This document shows positions 15,447-23,002 of a stretch of DNA of 27,881 bases, piece by piece. The notes under the pieces were generated by a model, which did no database searches, was not told the DNA's origin, and saw only the letters and a program-made list of their open reading frames with translations. The stretch lies in contig JAFUPE010000086.1 of the NCBI GenBank assembly GCA_017481395.1, positions 1-27,881 of the forward strand. Reading direction: 5' to 3'. The position numbers and the translations under genes were made by a program. Source of the DNA: Ruminococcus sp. (GTDB lineage Bacteria > Bacillota_A > Clostridia > Oscillospirales > Acutalibacteraceae). The stretch's first letter is position 1. The number at the start of each line of letters is the position of its first letter.

Positions 15447-17966
15447 ATGAAATTATCTTTCTCTACAAACGGCTGGAACGGCTTCACTTGGGAAGATTTT
15501 TATACCATGGCTAAGGACTTGGGCTTCGAGGGTGTTGAAATTCACGACGTAGCCGAGCAGGCTTTTCAGGGTGTAAACGGCCCCTTAAGAAAAGAGAACA
15601 TTTCCAAAACTGCCAGAAAAATGGCTAATTTGGGTCTTTGCGTTCCCTGTGTAAATGTGCTTTGCGATATTTCCAAAGCAGATAAAAAAGACGATAATGT
15701 CACAGAAATTATGGAGCATATCGAGCTTGCCAAAAAGCTAAACTGCCCCTACGTAAGGCTTCGTGCAGGTGCTGACGGTGGCAGTGACGCCGATGATATT
15801 TGTGCCGAGGTGCTTTCTGCGGTCAAGGATTTTTCCGAAGAGACAGAGGTTACAATTCTTGTTGAAACTGTGGGTATCTATGCGGATACAAAACGACTTG
15901 CTAACCTTTTAAACCGCTTTGCCTGTGACAATATTTCGGCACTGTGGGATTTTAACCATCCTTATCGTGCAGGTGAAAGCCCTGAGGCAACCATCACAAA
16001 CTTAGGTGCTTATGTTAAGCATGTTCATATCAAGGATTCAGCCGCTGTTGACGGCGGTTTTGAGTACAGGCTTATGGGCGAGGGTGATATGCCGATTGAC
16101 AGAATGATGCTTTCTCTTCGTTCTATAAATTACGAAGGCTTCATTTCCTTTGAATGGCGTAGCGAGTGGATAGAGGAAATCGGTGACGCAGGTATTGTGT
16201 TCCCTCATTTTGTAAACTACATGAGCCGTTTTGAAACAACAAAGACTACAGCAGATACTCTTTATGATAATAAAACCAAAACAGGTAAGTTTGTCTGGAA
16301 GAAGGAAACCCTTATTACGAAAACCTTCCCCGAGGTTTTAGATAAAATGGCAGACCTTTTTCCTGACCAGTATGCATTCAGATATACAACTCTTGATTAT
16401 ACCCGTACGTATGCCCAGTTTAGAGATGACGTTGACGAGTTTGCACGCACTCTTATTTCTTTGGGTGTCAAGGCAGGCGATAAGGTTGCTGTATGGGCGA
16501 CCAATGTGCCCCAGTGGTTTGTAACCTTCTGGGCTACTACCAAAATCGGTGCTGTATTAGTTACCGTTAACACAGCTTATAAAATCCATGAGGCAGAATA
16601 CCTTTTCCGTCAGTCCGACACTCATACCTTGGTTATGATTGAAAATAACCGCGATTCTGACTATGCAGGTATTATGCAGGAGCTTTGCCCCGAGCTTAAA
16701 GAAACCAAGCCCGGCGAGCCCTTGCATTCACGCAGACTGCCTTTCCTCAGAAACATTATTACAGTAGGCTTTTCTATGCCCGGCTGTCTTACATGGGAAC
16801 AGTCCTTAGGCTTGGCTTCTAAGGTACCTGTTGAGGAAGTAAGAAGACGTGCTTCCTTAATTGACCCCAATGACGTATGTAATATGCAGTATACCTCGGG
16901 TACCACAGGCTTTCCCAAGGGTGTTATGCTTACTCACTACAACATTGTAAACAACGGTAAGTGTATCGGCGACAGAATGGATCTTTCCACCGCTGACAGA
17001 ATGATGATTCAGGTGCCTATGTTCCATTGCTTTGGCATGGTACTTTCTATGACAGCTGCAATGACTCACGGTGCTACACTTTCTCCCATACCTTACTTCT
17101 CACCCAAGAATTCCTTGGCTTGTATCAATAACGAGCGAATTACGTGTTTCCATGGTGTTCCGACAATGTTTATTGCACTTTTAGAGCATGAGGACTTCGA
17201 GAAAACCGACTTTTCTTACGTTCGCACAGGTATTATGGCAGGTTCGCCCTGTCCTATTTCTGTAATGCAGGACGTTGTGAATAAAATGAATATGTCTGAA
17301 ATTACAATTGTGTTTGGTCAGACTGAGTCTTCGCCCGGATGTACTATGAGCTCTACCGATGACCCCCTTGACGTACGAGTTGGTACCGTTGGCAGACCCT
17401 TGCCTCAGATTGAATGCCGAATTGTTGACCCTGAAACAGGCGAGGAGATGCCCGACGGTGAAACAGGCGAGTTTGTGGCACGCGGCTACAACATTATGAA
17501 GGGATACTACAAAATGCCTCAGGCAACAGCAGCGGCAATTGATGCGGACGGCTGGCTCCATACAGGCGACCTTGCCTGCAGAAATCCTGACGGCAACTTC
17601 CGTATAACAGGCAGACTTAAGGATATGATTATCCGCGGCGGTGAGAATATCTACCCCAAGGAAATCGAGGAGTTTATCTATACTCACCCTGCTGTCAGCG
17701 ATGTACAGGTAATCGGCGTTCCTGATGAGCAGTACGGAGAAGAGATTATGGCTTGTGTTATTCGTAAGGAGGGCGAAAGCCTTACTGAGGCTGAACTTAA
17801 GAAGTATATTTTAGACCATATGGCTAAGCATAAGGTGCCTAAGTATATCGACTTTGTCGAAGGCTTCCCCATGAATGCCGCAGGCAAAATCCTTAAGTAC
17901 AAAATGCGTGAGGATGCCGTTAAGAAATATAATCTTTCAAAGGCAGACAAGATTGAAACTGCATAA
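15447..17966 (+). CDS. Fusion of a sugar-phosphate isomerase-like TIM barrel and an AMP-forming acyl-CoA ligase
   Basis: One uninterrupted frame of 839 residues with two domains. Residues 1-262 match the xylose-isomerase-like/AP endonuclease 2 barrel, with likely metal ligands Glu140 (VETVG), Asp168 (LWDFNH), His194 (KHVHIKD) and Glu236 (SFEWRSEW), all intact. After a ~30-residue linker comes an ANL-family acyl-CoA synthetase: the AMP loop YTSGTTGFPKG (482-492), HTGDLA, GRLKDMIIRGGENIYPKEIE, and the catalytic Lys814 in NAAGKILKYK. No internal ribosome site or start is seen at the junction, so the fusion looks real. The ligase half resembles medium/long-chain or short branched acid ligases; the barrel's substrate is unknown. 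AGGAGG overlaps the end of the upstream gene and the gap is 2 bases, so the two are co-translated under the T-box. Confidence 0.88.
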   Translation: MKLSFSTNGWNGFTWEDFYTMAKDLGFEGVEIHDVAEQAFQGVNGPLRKENISKTARKMANLGLCVPCVNVLCDISKADKKDDNVTEIMEHIELAKKLNCPYVRLRAGADGGSDADDICAEVLSAVKDFSEETEVTILVETVGIYADTKRLANLLNRFACDNISALWDFNHPYRAGESPEATITNLGAYVKHVHIKDSAAVDGGFEYRLMGEGDMPIDRMMLSLRSINYEGFISFEWRSEWIEEIGDAGIVFPHFVNYMSRFETTKTTADTLYDNKTKTGKFVWKKETLITKTFPEVLDKMADLFPDQYAFRYTTLDYTRTYAQFRDDVDEFARTLISLGVKAGDKVAVWATNVPQWFVTFWATTKIGAVLVTVNTAYKIHEAEYLFRQSDTHTLVMIENNRDSDYAGIMQELCPELKETKPGEPLHSRRLPFLRNIITVGFSMPGCLTWEQSLGLASKVPVEEVRRRASLIDPNDVCNMQYTSGTTGFPKGVMLTHYNIVNNGKCIGDRMDLSTADRMMIQVPMFHCFGMVLSMTAAMTHGATLSPIPYFSPKNSLACINNERITCFHGVPTMFIALLEHEDFEKTDFSYVRTGIMAGSPCPISVMQDVVNKMNMSEITIVFGQTESSPGCTMSSTDDPLDVRVGTVGRPLPQIECRIVDPETGEEMPDGETGEFVARGYNIMKGYYKMPQATAAAIDADGWLHTGDLACRNPDGNFRITGRLKDMIIRGGENIYPKEIEEFIYTHPAVSDVQVIGVPDEQYGEEIMACVIRKEGESLTEAELKKYILDHMAKHKVPKYIDFVEGFPMNAAGKILKYKMREDAVKKYNLSKADKIETA

Positions 17967-17969
17967 GTA

Positions 17970-17998
17970 TTGAAACTTGTATAAATTTGTGTTATAAT
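17970..17998 (+). promoter_or_regulatory. Sigma-A promoter of the ilvE-VOR operon
   Basis: TTGAAA (17970-17975), 17-bp spacer, TATAAT (17993-17998); predicted start near 18005. No terminator separates it from the fused ligase gene, so the T-box transcript may also read through. Confidence 0.75.
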
Positions 17999-18041
17999 TA
18001 CTTAATTACTTATTTATTAGCTGAAAAAGGAGAGGAAAACA

Positions 18042-19106
18042 ATGCTGGATATTAAAATTACCAGAACTCAGACTCCTAAAGAGAAGCCTGATGAAACTAA
18101 ACTTGGTTTTGGTAAAATCTTTACTGACCACATGTTTATTATGGATTATACAGAGGGCAAGGGTTGGCACGACCCCAGAATTGAGCCCTATCACAACTTA
18201 GAGCTTTCACCTGCATCTATGGTGTTTCACTATGGTCAGGAAATGTTCGAAGGCTTAAAGGCTTACCGCGGTGCAGATGGTAAAGCAAGACTTTTCCGTC
18301 CTGATATGAACGGTAAGCGTACCAACGACACCAATAAGCGTCTTTGCATTCCCGAGCTTCCTGTTGAGGATTTCGTTGAAGCTGTAAAGGCAGTTGTAAA
18401 GGTAGACGAAGACTGGATTCCTACAGCTCCTTCTACATCACTTTATATCCGTCCCTTTATTATTGCTACCGATGATTTTCTTGGTGTTGCTCCTTCAAAG
18501 ACATATATGTTTATTATTATCCTTTCACCCTCAGGTGCTTACTACGAAAGCGGTCTTGCTCCTGTTGGTATCTGGATTGAGGACGATTATGTAAGAGCTG
18601 TAAAGGGCGGCATCGGCTTTGCCAAGACAGGCGGTAACTACGCTGCATCCTTAGCTGCTCAGGTTAAGGCTCATGACGGCGGCTACAGTCAGGTTCTCTG
18701 GCTTGACGGCGTTGAAAGAAAGTACATAGAAGAAGTTGGTGCTATGAACATCTTCTTCAAAATCGACGGCAAGGTTGTTACTCCTGCACTTTCCGGTTCA
18801 ATCCTCCCCGGTATCACAAGAAACTCTGTTATTACACTTTGTAAGGACTGGGGCTTAGAGGTAGAGGAGAGAAAGATTTCTGTTGACGAGCTTATTGAAG
18901 CTCAGAAGACTGGTAAGCTTGAAGAGTGCTTCGGCTCAGGTACAGCCGCAGTAATCTCGCCTGTAGGCACACTTCGCTATAAGGATGACGTAATGCAGAT
19001 TGGCGACGGTACAACAGGTACACTCAGTCAGAAGCTGTACGACACAGTTACAGGTATTCAGAACGGCACAGTCGAGGATAAGTTCGGCTGGGTTGTTAAC
19101 GTATAA
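18042..19106 (+). CDS. ilvE: Branched-chain amino acid aminotransferase
   Basis: PLP enzyme (fold type IV) that interconverts valine, leucine and isoleucine with their 2-oxoacids using glutamate/2-oxoglutarate, in the cytoplasm. The 354 residues match the eukaryote-like BCAT branch in length and order: FHYGQEMFEGLKAYR (~62-76), YIRPFI, the PLP-binding Lys195 in FAKTGGNYAASL, YIEEVGAMN, LPGITRNS, and the cofactor phosphate-binding loop GSGTAAVISPVG. AAGGAG precedes ATG 18042. It leads an operon with a 2-oxoacid:ferredoxin oxidoreductase, whose substrates are the products of this enzyme. The assignment is firm; the direction in vivo (synthesis or breakdown) is inferred in the findings. Confidence 0.95.
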   Translation: MLDIKITRTQTPKEKPDETKLGFGKIFTDHMFIMDYTEGKGWHDPRIEPYHNLELSPASMVFHYGQEMFEGLKAYRGADGKARLFRPDMNGKRTNDTNKRLCIPELPVEDFVEAVKAVVKVDEDWIPTAPSTSLYIRPFIIATDDFLGVAPSKTYMFIIILSPSGAYYESGLAPVGIWIEDDYVRAVKGGIGFAKTGGNYAASLAAQVKAHDGGYSQVLWLDGVERKYIEEVGAMNIFFKIDGKVVTPALSGSILPGITRNSVITLCKDWGLEVEERKISVDELIEAQKTGKLEECFGSGTAAVISPVGTLRYKDDVMQIGDGTTGTLSQKLYDTVTGIQNGTVEDKFGWVVNV

Positions 19107-19114
19107 TCAGACCT

Positions 19115-19786
19115 ATGACTCTTAATAATCCCAAGAGAATAACCCTTTTTGCAGGTCACTACGGCTCTGGCAAAACAAATATTGCAGTGAATTTTGCTTT
19201 AAAGCTTAAAGAAATGGGTAAAGCTGTCGAGATCGCCGACCTCGATATCGTCAATCCCTACTACCGTACCAAAGACAGCGAAGAAAAGCTTAAAGAGGCA
19301 GGTATAAGGGTTATATCCTCAGAGTTTGCCAATTCAAACGTAGATTTTCCCGCAATGCCGGGTGAGGCTTATTCAATAATAGATAACAAAGACTCGTTTG
19401 CAGTTTGTGACGTAGGCGGCGACGACAGAGGCGCTTACGCTTTAGGGCGTTTTCGTGAAGGTATTATGGCAGATGATTACGAGATGTACCTTGTAATTAA
19501 CTGTTACCGACCATTAACCCGCGACGTTGACTCTTTAATCGAAATCAAAGAGGAAATTGAAGCGGCGGCAGGCATTCCTTTTACCGCCATTGTCAACAAC
19601 TCAAACTTAGGCAGAGAGACTTCAGCACAGGCTGTGATTGATTCTCTTGCTTATGCCGAGGAGGCTTCAAAAAGGTTAGGCTTACCGGTAAAGCTTACAA
19701 CGGTTTTTGAGCCTATTTACGAAGAACTTAAAGATAAAATAGAAAATCTTATGCCTTTGGTTTTGCAGGAGCGAAACTTCTGGTAA
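19115..19786 (+). CDS. P-loop ATP-binding protein associated with 2-oxoacid oxidoreductase
   Basis: A 223-residue MinD/ParA/CobQ-like nucleotide-binding protein. Walker A is GHYGSGKT (14-21). A IADLDIVNPYYRT block follows, where the Asp pair corresponds to the switch region, then CDVGGDDRGA (Walker B-like) and VNNSNLG near the base-binding end. It starts 8 bases after ilvE with no visible Shine-Dalgarno, suggesting translational coupling. Its position between ilvE and the ferredoxin subunit suggests a helper in cofactor or Fe-S supply or assembly of the complex, but no function is proven and none is shown by sequence. Confidence 0.75.
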   Translation: MTLNNPKRITLFAGHYGSGKTNIAVNFALKLKEMGKAVEIADLDIVNPYYRTKDSEEKLKEAGIRVISSEFANSNVDFPAMPGEAYSIIDNKDSFAVCDVGGDDRGAYALGRFREGIMADDYEMYLVINCYRPLTRDVDSLIEIKEEIEAAAGIPFTAIVNNSNLGRETSAQAVIDSLAYAEEASKRLGLPVKLTTVFEPIYEELKDKIENLMPLVLQERNFW

Positions 19787-19816
19787 AAGATTGAGTCACT
19801 CTAAGGAGGAAATAAA

Positions 19817-20020
19817 ATGGCAAAGGTTACTTTTGACAAAGACAGATGTAAAGGTTGCTCTCTTTGCGTAGGCGTATGTCCCAAGGGCATTGTAGCTCTC
19901 AGTGATGAGCTTAACGCAAAAGGCTACCACCCTGCACAGGTTACCGAGCAGGAAAAATGCATCGGCTGTGCATTTTGTGCTACAATGTGTCCCGACTGTG
20001 TAATTACAGTTGAGAAGTAA
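19817..20020 (+). CDS. 2[4Fe-4S] ferredoxin-type subunit (delta) of 2-oxoacid:ferredoxin oxidoreductase
   Basis: A 67-residue protein with two CxxCxxCxxxC motifs: Cys11/14/17/21 (CKGCSLCVGVCP) and Cys48/51/54/58 (CIGCAFCATMCP), plus an extra Cys61. It would pass electrons between the thiamine-diphosphate centre of the large subunits and external ferredoxin. AAGGAGG precedes the ATG. It lies directly before the alpha subunit gene, the usual order in four-subunit VOR/KOR enzymes. Confidence 0.92.
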   Translation: MAKVTFDKDRCKGCSLCVGVCPKGIVALSDELNAKGYHPAQVTEQEKCIGCAFCATMCPDCVITVEK

Positions 20021-20034
20021 GGAGGATAAGTTAA

Positions 20035-21096
20035 ATGGCAGATAAAGTTTTAATGAAAGGTAACGAGGCTATGGCTGAGGCCGCCATTATGGCAGGCTGT
20101 CGTCACTACCTTGGTTATCCTATTACACCCCAGACAGAAATTGCTGCTTACATGAGCAAGCGTATGCCTAAAGTTGGCGGTACATTCTTACAGGCAGAAA
20201 GCGAAATTTCTGCAATTAATATGGTTATCGGCGTAGCTTCTGCAGGTAAAAGAGCTATGACTTCTTCCTCAAGCCCCGGTATCTCTCTTAAGGGCGAGGG
20301 CCTTTCTTACCTTGCAGGTTGCGACCTTCCCGCATTTGTTGTTAACGTTCAGCGTGGCGGCCCCGGCCTTGGCGGCATTCAGCCTTCTCAGGCAGACTAC
20401 TTCCAGGCAACCCGCGGTACATCCCACGGTGACTATCATATGATTGTTCTTGCACCTAACTCTGTTCAGGAAATGGTTAACCTTACATTCCAGGGCTTTG
20501 ATATGGCTGACAAGTACAGAATGACAGTTATGCTTCTTGCTGATGGTACAATGGGACAGATGATGGAGCCCGTAAGCCTTGATATCGGTGAGGTTAAGAC
20601 CTACGACAAGCCTTGGGCAGTTACCGGTACTGCTTGCGAGCGTGAGCATAACATTGTAAACTCGCTCTTCTTAAAGCCTGAGCTTTTGGAGAAGAAGAAT
20701 TTCGAGCGTTTCGAAAAGTACGCCTATATCGAAGAGAACGAGGCACTCTATGAAGAGTACCTTATGGATGATGCCGAGGTTTGTATCGTAGCTTACGGTA
20801 TTTCAGCAAGAATTGCCAAGAACGCTATTGATGCAGCCCGTGCAAAGGGTATCAAGGTGGGTATGTTCAGACCCATCACACTCTGGCCTTTCCCCAAGAA
20901 AGAGATAAGAGCAATTGCTGACAGAGTAAATTCTTTCATCAGCGTTGAGCTTTCTATGGGCCAGCTTATTGAGGACGTTAAGCTTTACACAGAGTGCACA
21001 AAGCCTGTGTACCTTTGCAACCGCACAGGTGGTATGATTATGACACCTGAAGAGGTACTCCAGAAAATCGAAGAAGCAGTAGGAGGTAATAAATAA
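20035..21096 (+). CDS. vorB: 2-Oxoacid:ferredoxin oxidoreductase subunit alpha (VorB type)
   Basis: Large pyrimidine-binding-domain subunit of a thiamine-diphosphate enzyme that converts a 2-oxoacid plus CoA to acyl-CoA, CO2 and reduced ferredoxin, reversibly. The 353 residues begin MKGNEAMAEAAIMAGCRHY, typical of the family, followed by GYPITPQTEIAAYM, QAESEISAINMVIGVASAGK, TSSSSPGISLKGEG and the RGGPGLGG loop. The C-terminal part holds the VAYGISARIAKNAI and GMFRPITLWPFP segments. The pairing with ilvE favours branched-chain 2-oxoacids (3-methyl-2-oxobutanoate), but 2-oxoglutarate and indolepyruvate enzymes look similar, so specificity is inferred. Its stop overlaps the start of the beta gene by one base. 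Confidence 0.88.
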   Translation: MADKVLMKGNEAMAEAAIMAGCRHYLGYPITPQTEIAAYMSKRMPKVGGTFLQAESEISAINMVIGVASAGKRAMTSSSSPGISLKGEGLSYLAGCDLPAFVVNVQRGGPGLGGIQPSQADYFQATRGTSHGDYHMIVLAPNSVQEMVNLTFQGFDMADKYRMTVMLLADGTMGQMMEPVSLDIGEVKTYDKPWAVTGTACEREHNIVNSLFLKPELLEKKNFERFEKYAYIEENEALYEEYLMDDAEVCIVAYGISARIAKNAIDAARAKGIKVGMFRPITLWPFPKKEIRAIADRVNSFISVELSMGQLIEDVKLYTECTKPVYLCNRTGGMIMTPEEVLQKIEEAVGGNK

Positions 21097-21851
21097 TGGC
21101 AGTTGTATTTGAAAAGCCCAAGGCATTAACTGATGCTACACTTCATTATTGCCCCGGCTGTACTCATGGTATTATTCATCGTCTTGTTGCCGAGGTTTTA
21201 GATGAGCTTGGTATTCAAGGCAAAACAGTAGGTATCGCATCCGTTGGTTGCTCAGTTATGTCCTACGATTATTTTGACGTTGATATGGTTCAGGCGGCTC
21301 ACGGTCGTGCTCCTGCAGTTGCAACAGGTGTTAAGCGTGCAAACCCCGAGAACATTGTCTTCACATATCAGGGCGATGGTGACCTTGCCGCTATCGGTAC
21401 CGCTGAGACAGTTCACTCTGCCGCACGTGGCGAGAACATCACAATCATCTTTGTTAATAACGCTATCTACGGTATGACAGGCGGTCAGATGGCACCTACA
21501 ACCTTGCCCGGTCAGGTTACTCAGACCTCTCCCTACGGCAGAGATACCAACCACGTTGGTTTCCCCTTAAAGGTTTGCGAGCTTCTTTCTAATGTTGACG
21601 GCGCTACATACCTTGAGCGTGTTGCTGTTAATAACGTTAAAAATATCAAAAATGCTAAAAAGGCTATCAAAAAGGCATTTACATATCAGACTGAGGGCAA
21701 GGGCTTTACCCTTATTGAGGTTCTTTCAACTTGTCCCACAAACTGGGGTCTTACACCCGTAAATGCTCTTAAGTGGTTAGAGGAAAATATGATTCCTTAT
21801 TATCCCTTAGGTGTATACAAGGATAAATACGCAGAGGAGGCAGAAAAGTAA
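21096..21851 (+). CDS. 2-Oxoacid:ferredoxin oxidoreductase subunit beta (thiamine diphosphate-binding)
   Basis: 251 residues that bind the diphosphate of ThDP. Motifs in order: HYCPGCTHGIIHR (~18-29), ASVGCSVMSYDYF, AHGRAPAVATGVKRANP, then the metal-diphosphate motif GDGDLAAIG (93-101) through NNAIYGMTGGQ (121-131). Partner of the alpha subunit, with which it shares one base (TAATG overlap), and of the gamma subunit that follows, also with a one-base overlap; this tight coupling fits fixed stoichiometry. No extra Fe-S motif is visible beyond the CPGC pair. Confidence 0.92.
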   Translation: MAVVFEKPKALTDATLHYCPGCTHGIIHRLVAEVLDELGIQGKTVGIASVGCSVMSYDYFDVDMVQAAHGRAPAVATGVKRANPENIVFTYQGDGDLAAIGTAETVHSAARGENITIIFVNNAIYGMTGGQMAPTTLPGQVTQTSPYGRDTNHVGFPLKVCELLSNVDGATYLERVAVNNVKNIKNAKKAIKKAFTYQTEGKGFTLIEVLSTCPTNWGLTPVNALKWLEENMIPYYPLGVYKDKYAEEAEK

Positions 21852-22387
21852 TGACTACTAATATGCTTATTGCAGGCTTCGGCGGACAGGGTATCCTTTT
21901 TACAGGTAAGTTCCTGGCTTACGAAGGTCTTTTAGAGGGCAGAGAGGTAAGCTGGCTTCCTTCCTACGGCCCCGAAATGCGTGGCGGTACAGCTAACTGC
22001 TCCGTTATTCTTTCCGATACTCCCGTAGGTTCTCCCATTGTATCAAATCCCGATACACTTTTGGTTATGAATTTACCTTCTCTCGATAAGTATGAGGATG
22101 CAACCGTAGCAGGCGGCAAGATTTTTGTTGACTCTGCACTTATCGGCAGAAAGGTTCAGAGAACTGACGTTGAGGCTTATTATATTCCTGCAACAAAGCT
22201 TGCAAGTGATGAAGGACTTACAGGTCTTGCAAACATGATTCTCTTAGGCTTTGTTATCAAGCACACAAACGTTATTCCTTTCGAGAATATCGAAAGAGCT
22301 TTGAGTAAGGTTGTTCCTGCTTCCAAGCAGCATCTTATCGAATCTAACAGAAAAGCATTAGAGCTTGGCTACAACTACGAGGGCTAA
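21851..22387 (+). CDS. 2-Oxoacid:ferredoxin oxidoreductase subunit gamma
   Basis: 178-residue catalytic-domain subunit that contributes to CoA binding and domain closure in the VOR/KOR complex. Family marks: GFGGQGILFTGKFLA (~9-23), LPSYGPEMRGGTANC, SDTPVGSPIVSNPDTLLVMN and a central IPATKLA block. It completes the delta-alpha-beta-gamma set begun at 19817. The next gene starts 46 bases later after an AT-rich spacer that contains the 10-base palindrome TTAAGCTTAA (22398-22407), a possible site for the XRE protein encoded there. Confidence 0.9.
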   Translation: MTTNMLIAGFGGQGILFTGKFLAYEGLLEGREVSWLPSYGPEMRGGTANCSVILSDTPVGSPIVSNPDTLLVMNLPSLDKYEDATVAGGKIFVDSALIGRKVQRTDVEAYYIPATKLASDEGLTGLANMILLGFVIKHTNVIPFENIERALSKVVPASKQHLIESNRKALELGYNYEG

Positions 22388-22433
22388 TCCTCATAAATTA
22401 AGCTTAAATTTATAGTATAAGGAGATAACCGCT

Positions 22434-22985
22434 ATGACCGAACAATTAAAAGAAATCGGCACACGCCTTGAAGAGCTCAGAGATATCTGCGGAGTTTCTG
22501 CAGAAGAAATGGCTGAAAAGCTTGATATGAGCGTCGAAGAGTACCGTAACTATGAGGAAGGTCAGCTTGACTATTCATTCAGCTTCCTTTACAATGCTGC
22601 CAATGTCCTTGGTGTGGAAGTGGTGGATATTATGAGTGGCGACTCTCCCAAGCTTTCTACCTGCGTTGTTACCAAGAAGGACCAGGGTATTGTTGTGAAG
22701 CGTAATCAGTCCTACAACTATATGCACCTTGCATACACCTTCCGCAATAAAAACGCAGAGCCTATGATTGTTACAACAGAGCCTACCAACAAGGTTCCCG
22801 TTATGCATTCTCATGAGGGTCAGGAGTTTGACTACATACTTTCAGGCACAATGAAGCTTTACATCGAGGATATTTCCTACGAGCTTTCAAAGGGCGACAG
22901 TGTGTATTACGATTCAAGCAAGCCTCATTCATTTAAGGCAATAGGCGACAAGCCTCTTAAGTTCTTGGCAGTAGTGATTAAGTAA
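22434..22985 (+). CDS. XRE-family regulator with C-terminal cupin domain
   Basis: Predicted transcription factor of 183 residues. Residues ~8-68 form an HTH_3 domain (RLEELRDICGVSAEEMAEKL is the helix-turn core). Residues ~110-182 form a cupin with the metal pattern His125-x-His127-xxx-Glu131 and His165 (HSHEGQEF and KPHSF), which likely binds a small ligand. AAGGAG precedes the ATG. Genes of this type commonly sit next to acyl-CoA ligase and 2-oxoacid oxidoreductase genes and probably control them in response to an acid or CoA-ester; that last step is inference. Confidence 0.87.
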   Translation: MTEQLKEIGTRLEELRDICGVSAEEMAEKLDMSVEEYRNYEEGQLDYSFSFLYNAANVLGVEVVDIMSGDSPKLSTCVVTKKDQGIVVKRNQSYNYMHLAYTFRNKNAEPMIVTTEPTNKVPVMHSHEGQEFDYILSGTMKLYIEDISYELSKGDSVYYDSSKPHSFKAIGDKPLKFLAVVIK

Positions 22986-23002
22986 AGTACGGAGATTTTG
23001 TT

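Noticed and set aside
17181..17687. 168-codon minus-strand open frame inside the fused ligase gene
   Set aside because: Antisense to conserved ANL motifs; composition rich in Cys, His and Asn as expected for a shadow frame.
15447..17966. Possibility that the fused ligase is two genes with a missed start at the junction
   Set aside because: No stop, Shine-Dalgarno or suitable start occurs between residues 262 and 300, and the frame is continuous through both domains.
20269..20649. 126-codon minus-strand open frame in the alpha subunit gene
   Set aside because: Shadow of a well-supported gene; no domain seen.
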